Assembly: GCA_003228965.1 (NCBI GenBank)
Contig: QIGP01000305.1
Location: forward strand, 1-6,143
Direction of reading: 5' to 3'
DNA from: Gammaproteobacteria bacterium
Lineage (GTDB): Bacteria; Pseudomonadota; Gammaproteobacteria; Steroidobacterales; SZUA-146
DNA: 6,143 bases
Below the pieces are notes generated by a model. It was not told where the DNA came from and did no database searches. It saw nothing but the letters and a program-made list of their open reading frames with translations. Positions 5,509 to 6,143 of the stretch are shown here, piece after piece. Positions within the stretch are counted from its first letter, which is position 1; every line of letters starts with the position of its first letter. A program made the translations under genes and the position numbers.

Positions 5509-6143
5509 CTATCTTATAATCGATATTACATTCCCATAATGGGATTCCGGCAACAATTGTTCCTTTGGAATCTGCGTTAGCTCTCCTATAAGATCGACAT
5601 TGATCGGCGCAGCATCTGGTATATGGCTAGTTGCCAGCACTTTTTCTGAGTCAAGCAGTTCAGCAACTTTCCGCACTAGCCTAGGCTCGTCTTGTCTGAT
5701 AGAGCCGTCTAAAGGCTCATGAACACGTGCATTCCTTGATCCCAACTCTCGAAATATCCTGATTTTCTGAGAATCACTAATGATATTAATTTGCTTAAGC
5801 CTCATTGCCATTGCGCCGATAGACATCTTCCATCGCGCTTTAAGAGCAATCATTGATTCCCAATCAATACCATATACCTCGTTAGACAAAGCAGACTCTG
5901 GAAGCATAAAAGAAGAAGCAAAATAATTTGCCTGATCCTCTATTTGTTTAAAAATCTTTTTATCTAAAATCTCAGTATCAGAGGATAATTGTTGGTGCAA
6001 TAAAATATGACCAAGCTCATGAGCTATGCTAAAACGTGTTCGTGACGCGCTCTTAATTCTGTCAACCAAGATAAACGGACGACCGTCATACCATTGAGAA
6101 AGGCCGGATAAATTCTTGTTAAGTTTTTTAAACGAGATAAGAA
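5509..6143 (-). CDS. ImmA/IrrE-family zinc metallopeptidase (5' end outside window)
   Basis: The frame is open to the right edge, so the TTG at 6069 is an internal codon. About 210 residues are visible. WYDGRPFILVDRIKSASRTRFSIAHELGHILLH gives the typical ImmA/IrrE core with the HExxH zinc site (HELGH, visible residues 41-45). IEDQANYFASSFMLP supplies the third-ligand glutamate (about residue 68) and the following conserved segment. Members cleave repressors or other regulators, releasing phage, element or stress genes. Many carry an N-terminal HTH domain or sit beside one; that part is not visible here. The C-terminal 100 residues are not recognisable. The gene is clearly richer in A+T than the transfer operon. 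It converges on the histone-like gene with no gap, so antisense overlap of the two transcripts is likely. A role as regulator or toxin-antitoxin partner is inference. Confidence 0.85.
   Translation of the reverse strand, partial: LISFKKLNKNLSGLSQWYDGRPFILVDRIKSASRTRFSIAHELGHILLHQQLSSDTEILDKKIFKQIEDQANYFASSFMLPESALSNEVYGIDWESMIALKARWKMSIGAMAMRLKQINIISDSQKIRIFRELGSRNARVHEPLDGSIRQDEPRLVRKVAELLDSEKVLATSHIPDAAPINVDLIGELTQIPKEQLLPESHYGNVISIIR

Noticed and set aside
1..6143. tRNA, rRNA or CRISPR array
   Set aside because: No cloverleaf-like sequence, conserved ribosomal segment or regularly spaced direct repeats were seen.

Overview
The window looks like a piece of an integrative or conjugative element, or a decayed plasmid-like island, from a proteobacterium. 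The evidence is a compact co-directional operon of type IV secretion (conjugation) genes in the order VirB4, VirB5, VirB6, VirB8, VirB9, VirB10, with signal peptides and periplasmic components suited to a Gram-negative envelope. Base composition in the operon is moderate. I cannot name the species; a gamma- or betaproteobacterium is a guess.

Region 1 (1-4898, + strand): six transfer genes that overlap end to end. The first is the C-terminal part of a VirB4-like ATPase that runs in from the left edge. It is followed by a secreted TrbJ/VirB5-like protein, a polytopic TrbL/VirB6-like channel protein, a single-pass VirB8/TrbF-like protein, a secreted VirB9/TraK-like protein and a VirB10/TrbI-like barrel protein. 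Together they would form the energy source, inner-membrane platform, pilus-tip and outer-membrane core of a mating channel. No VirB7-like lipoprotein, VirB11 ATPase, coupling protein or relaxase lies in the window. The VirB10-like gene is broken: an exact 11-bp tandem duplication at 4630-4651 throws it out of frame, and removing one copy restores a continuous 316-residue protein. The same gene carries a run of nine C.

Region 2 (4899-5277): no convincing intact gene. Just after the VirB10 stop there is a good ribosome binding site and a short frame (from 4913) that looks like the first codons of a further operon gene, cut off where a perfect 22-bp inverted repeat begins (arms 4963-4984 and 5030-5051, 45-bp spacer). 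I read this as the place where the transfer operon was interrupted, by an insertion or a deletion, but the repeat could also be a transcript structure.

Region 3 (5278-6143): a different module. A 76-residue basic histone-H1-like small protein on the + strand, probably read from a nearly leaderless mRNA, faces an ImmA/IrrE-type zinc peptidase gene on the - strand that runs off the right edge. Their stop codons are directly adjacent. The peptidase gene is visibly richer in A+T than the transfer operon, which suggests a separate origin.

The observations most worth a second look are the duplication-disrupted VirB10-like gene, the perfect inverted repeat at the operon's broken end, and the tightly packed small-protein/ImmA pair.
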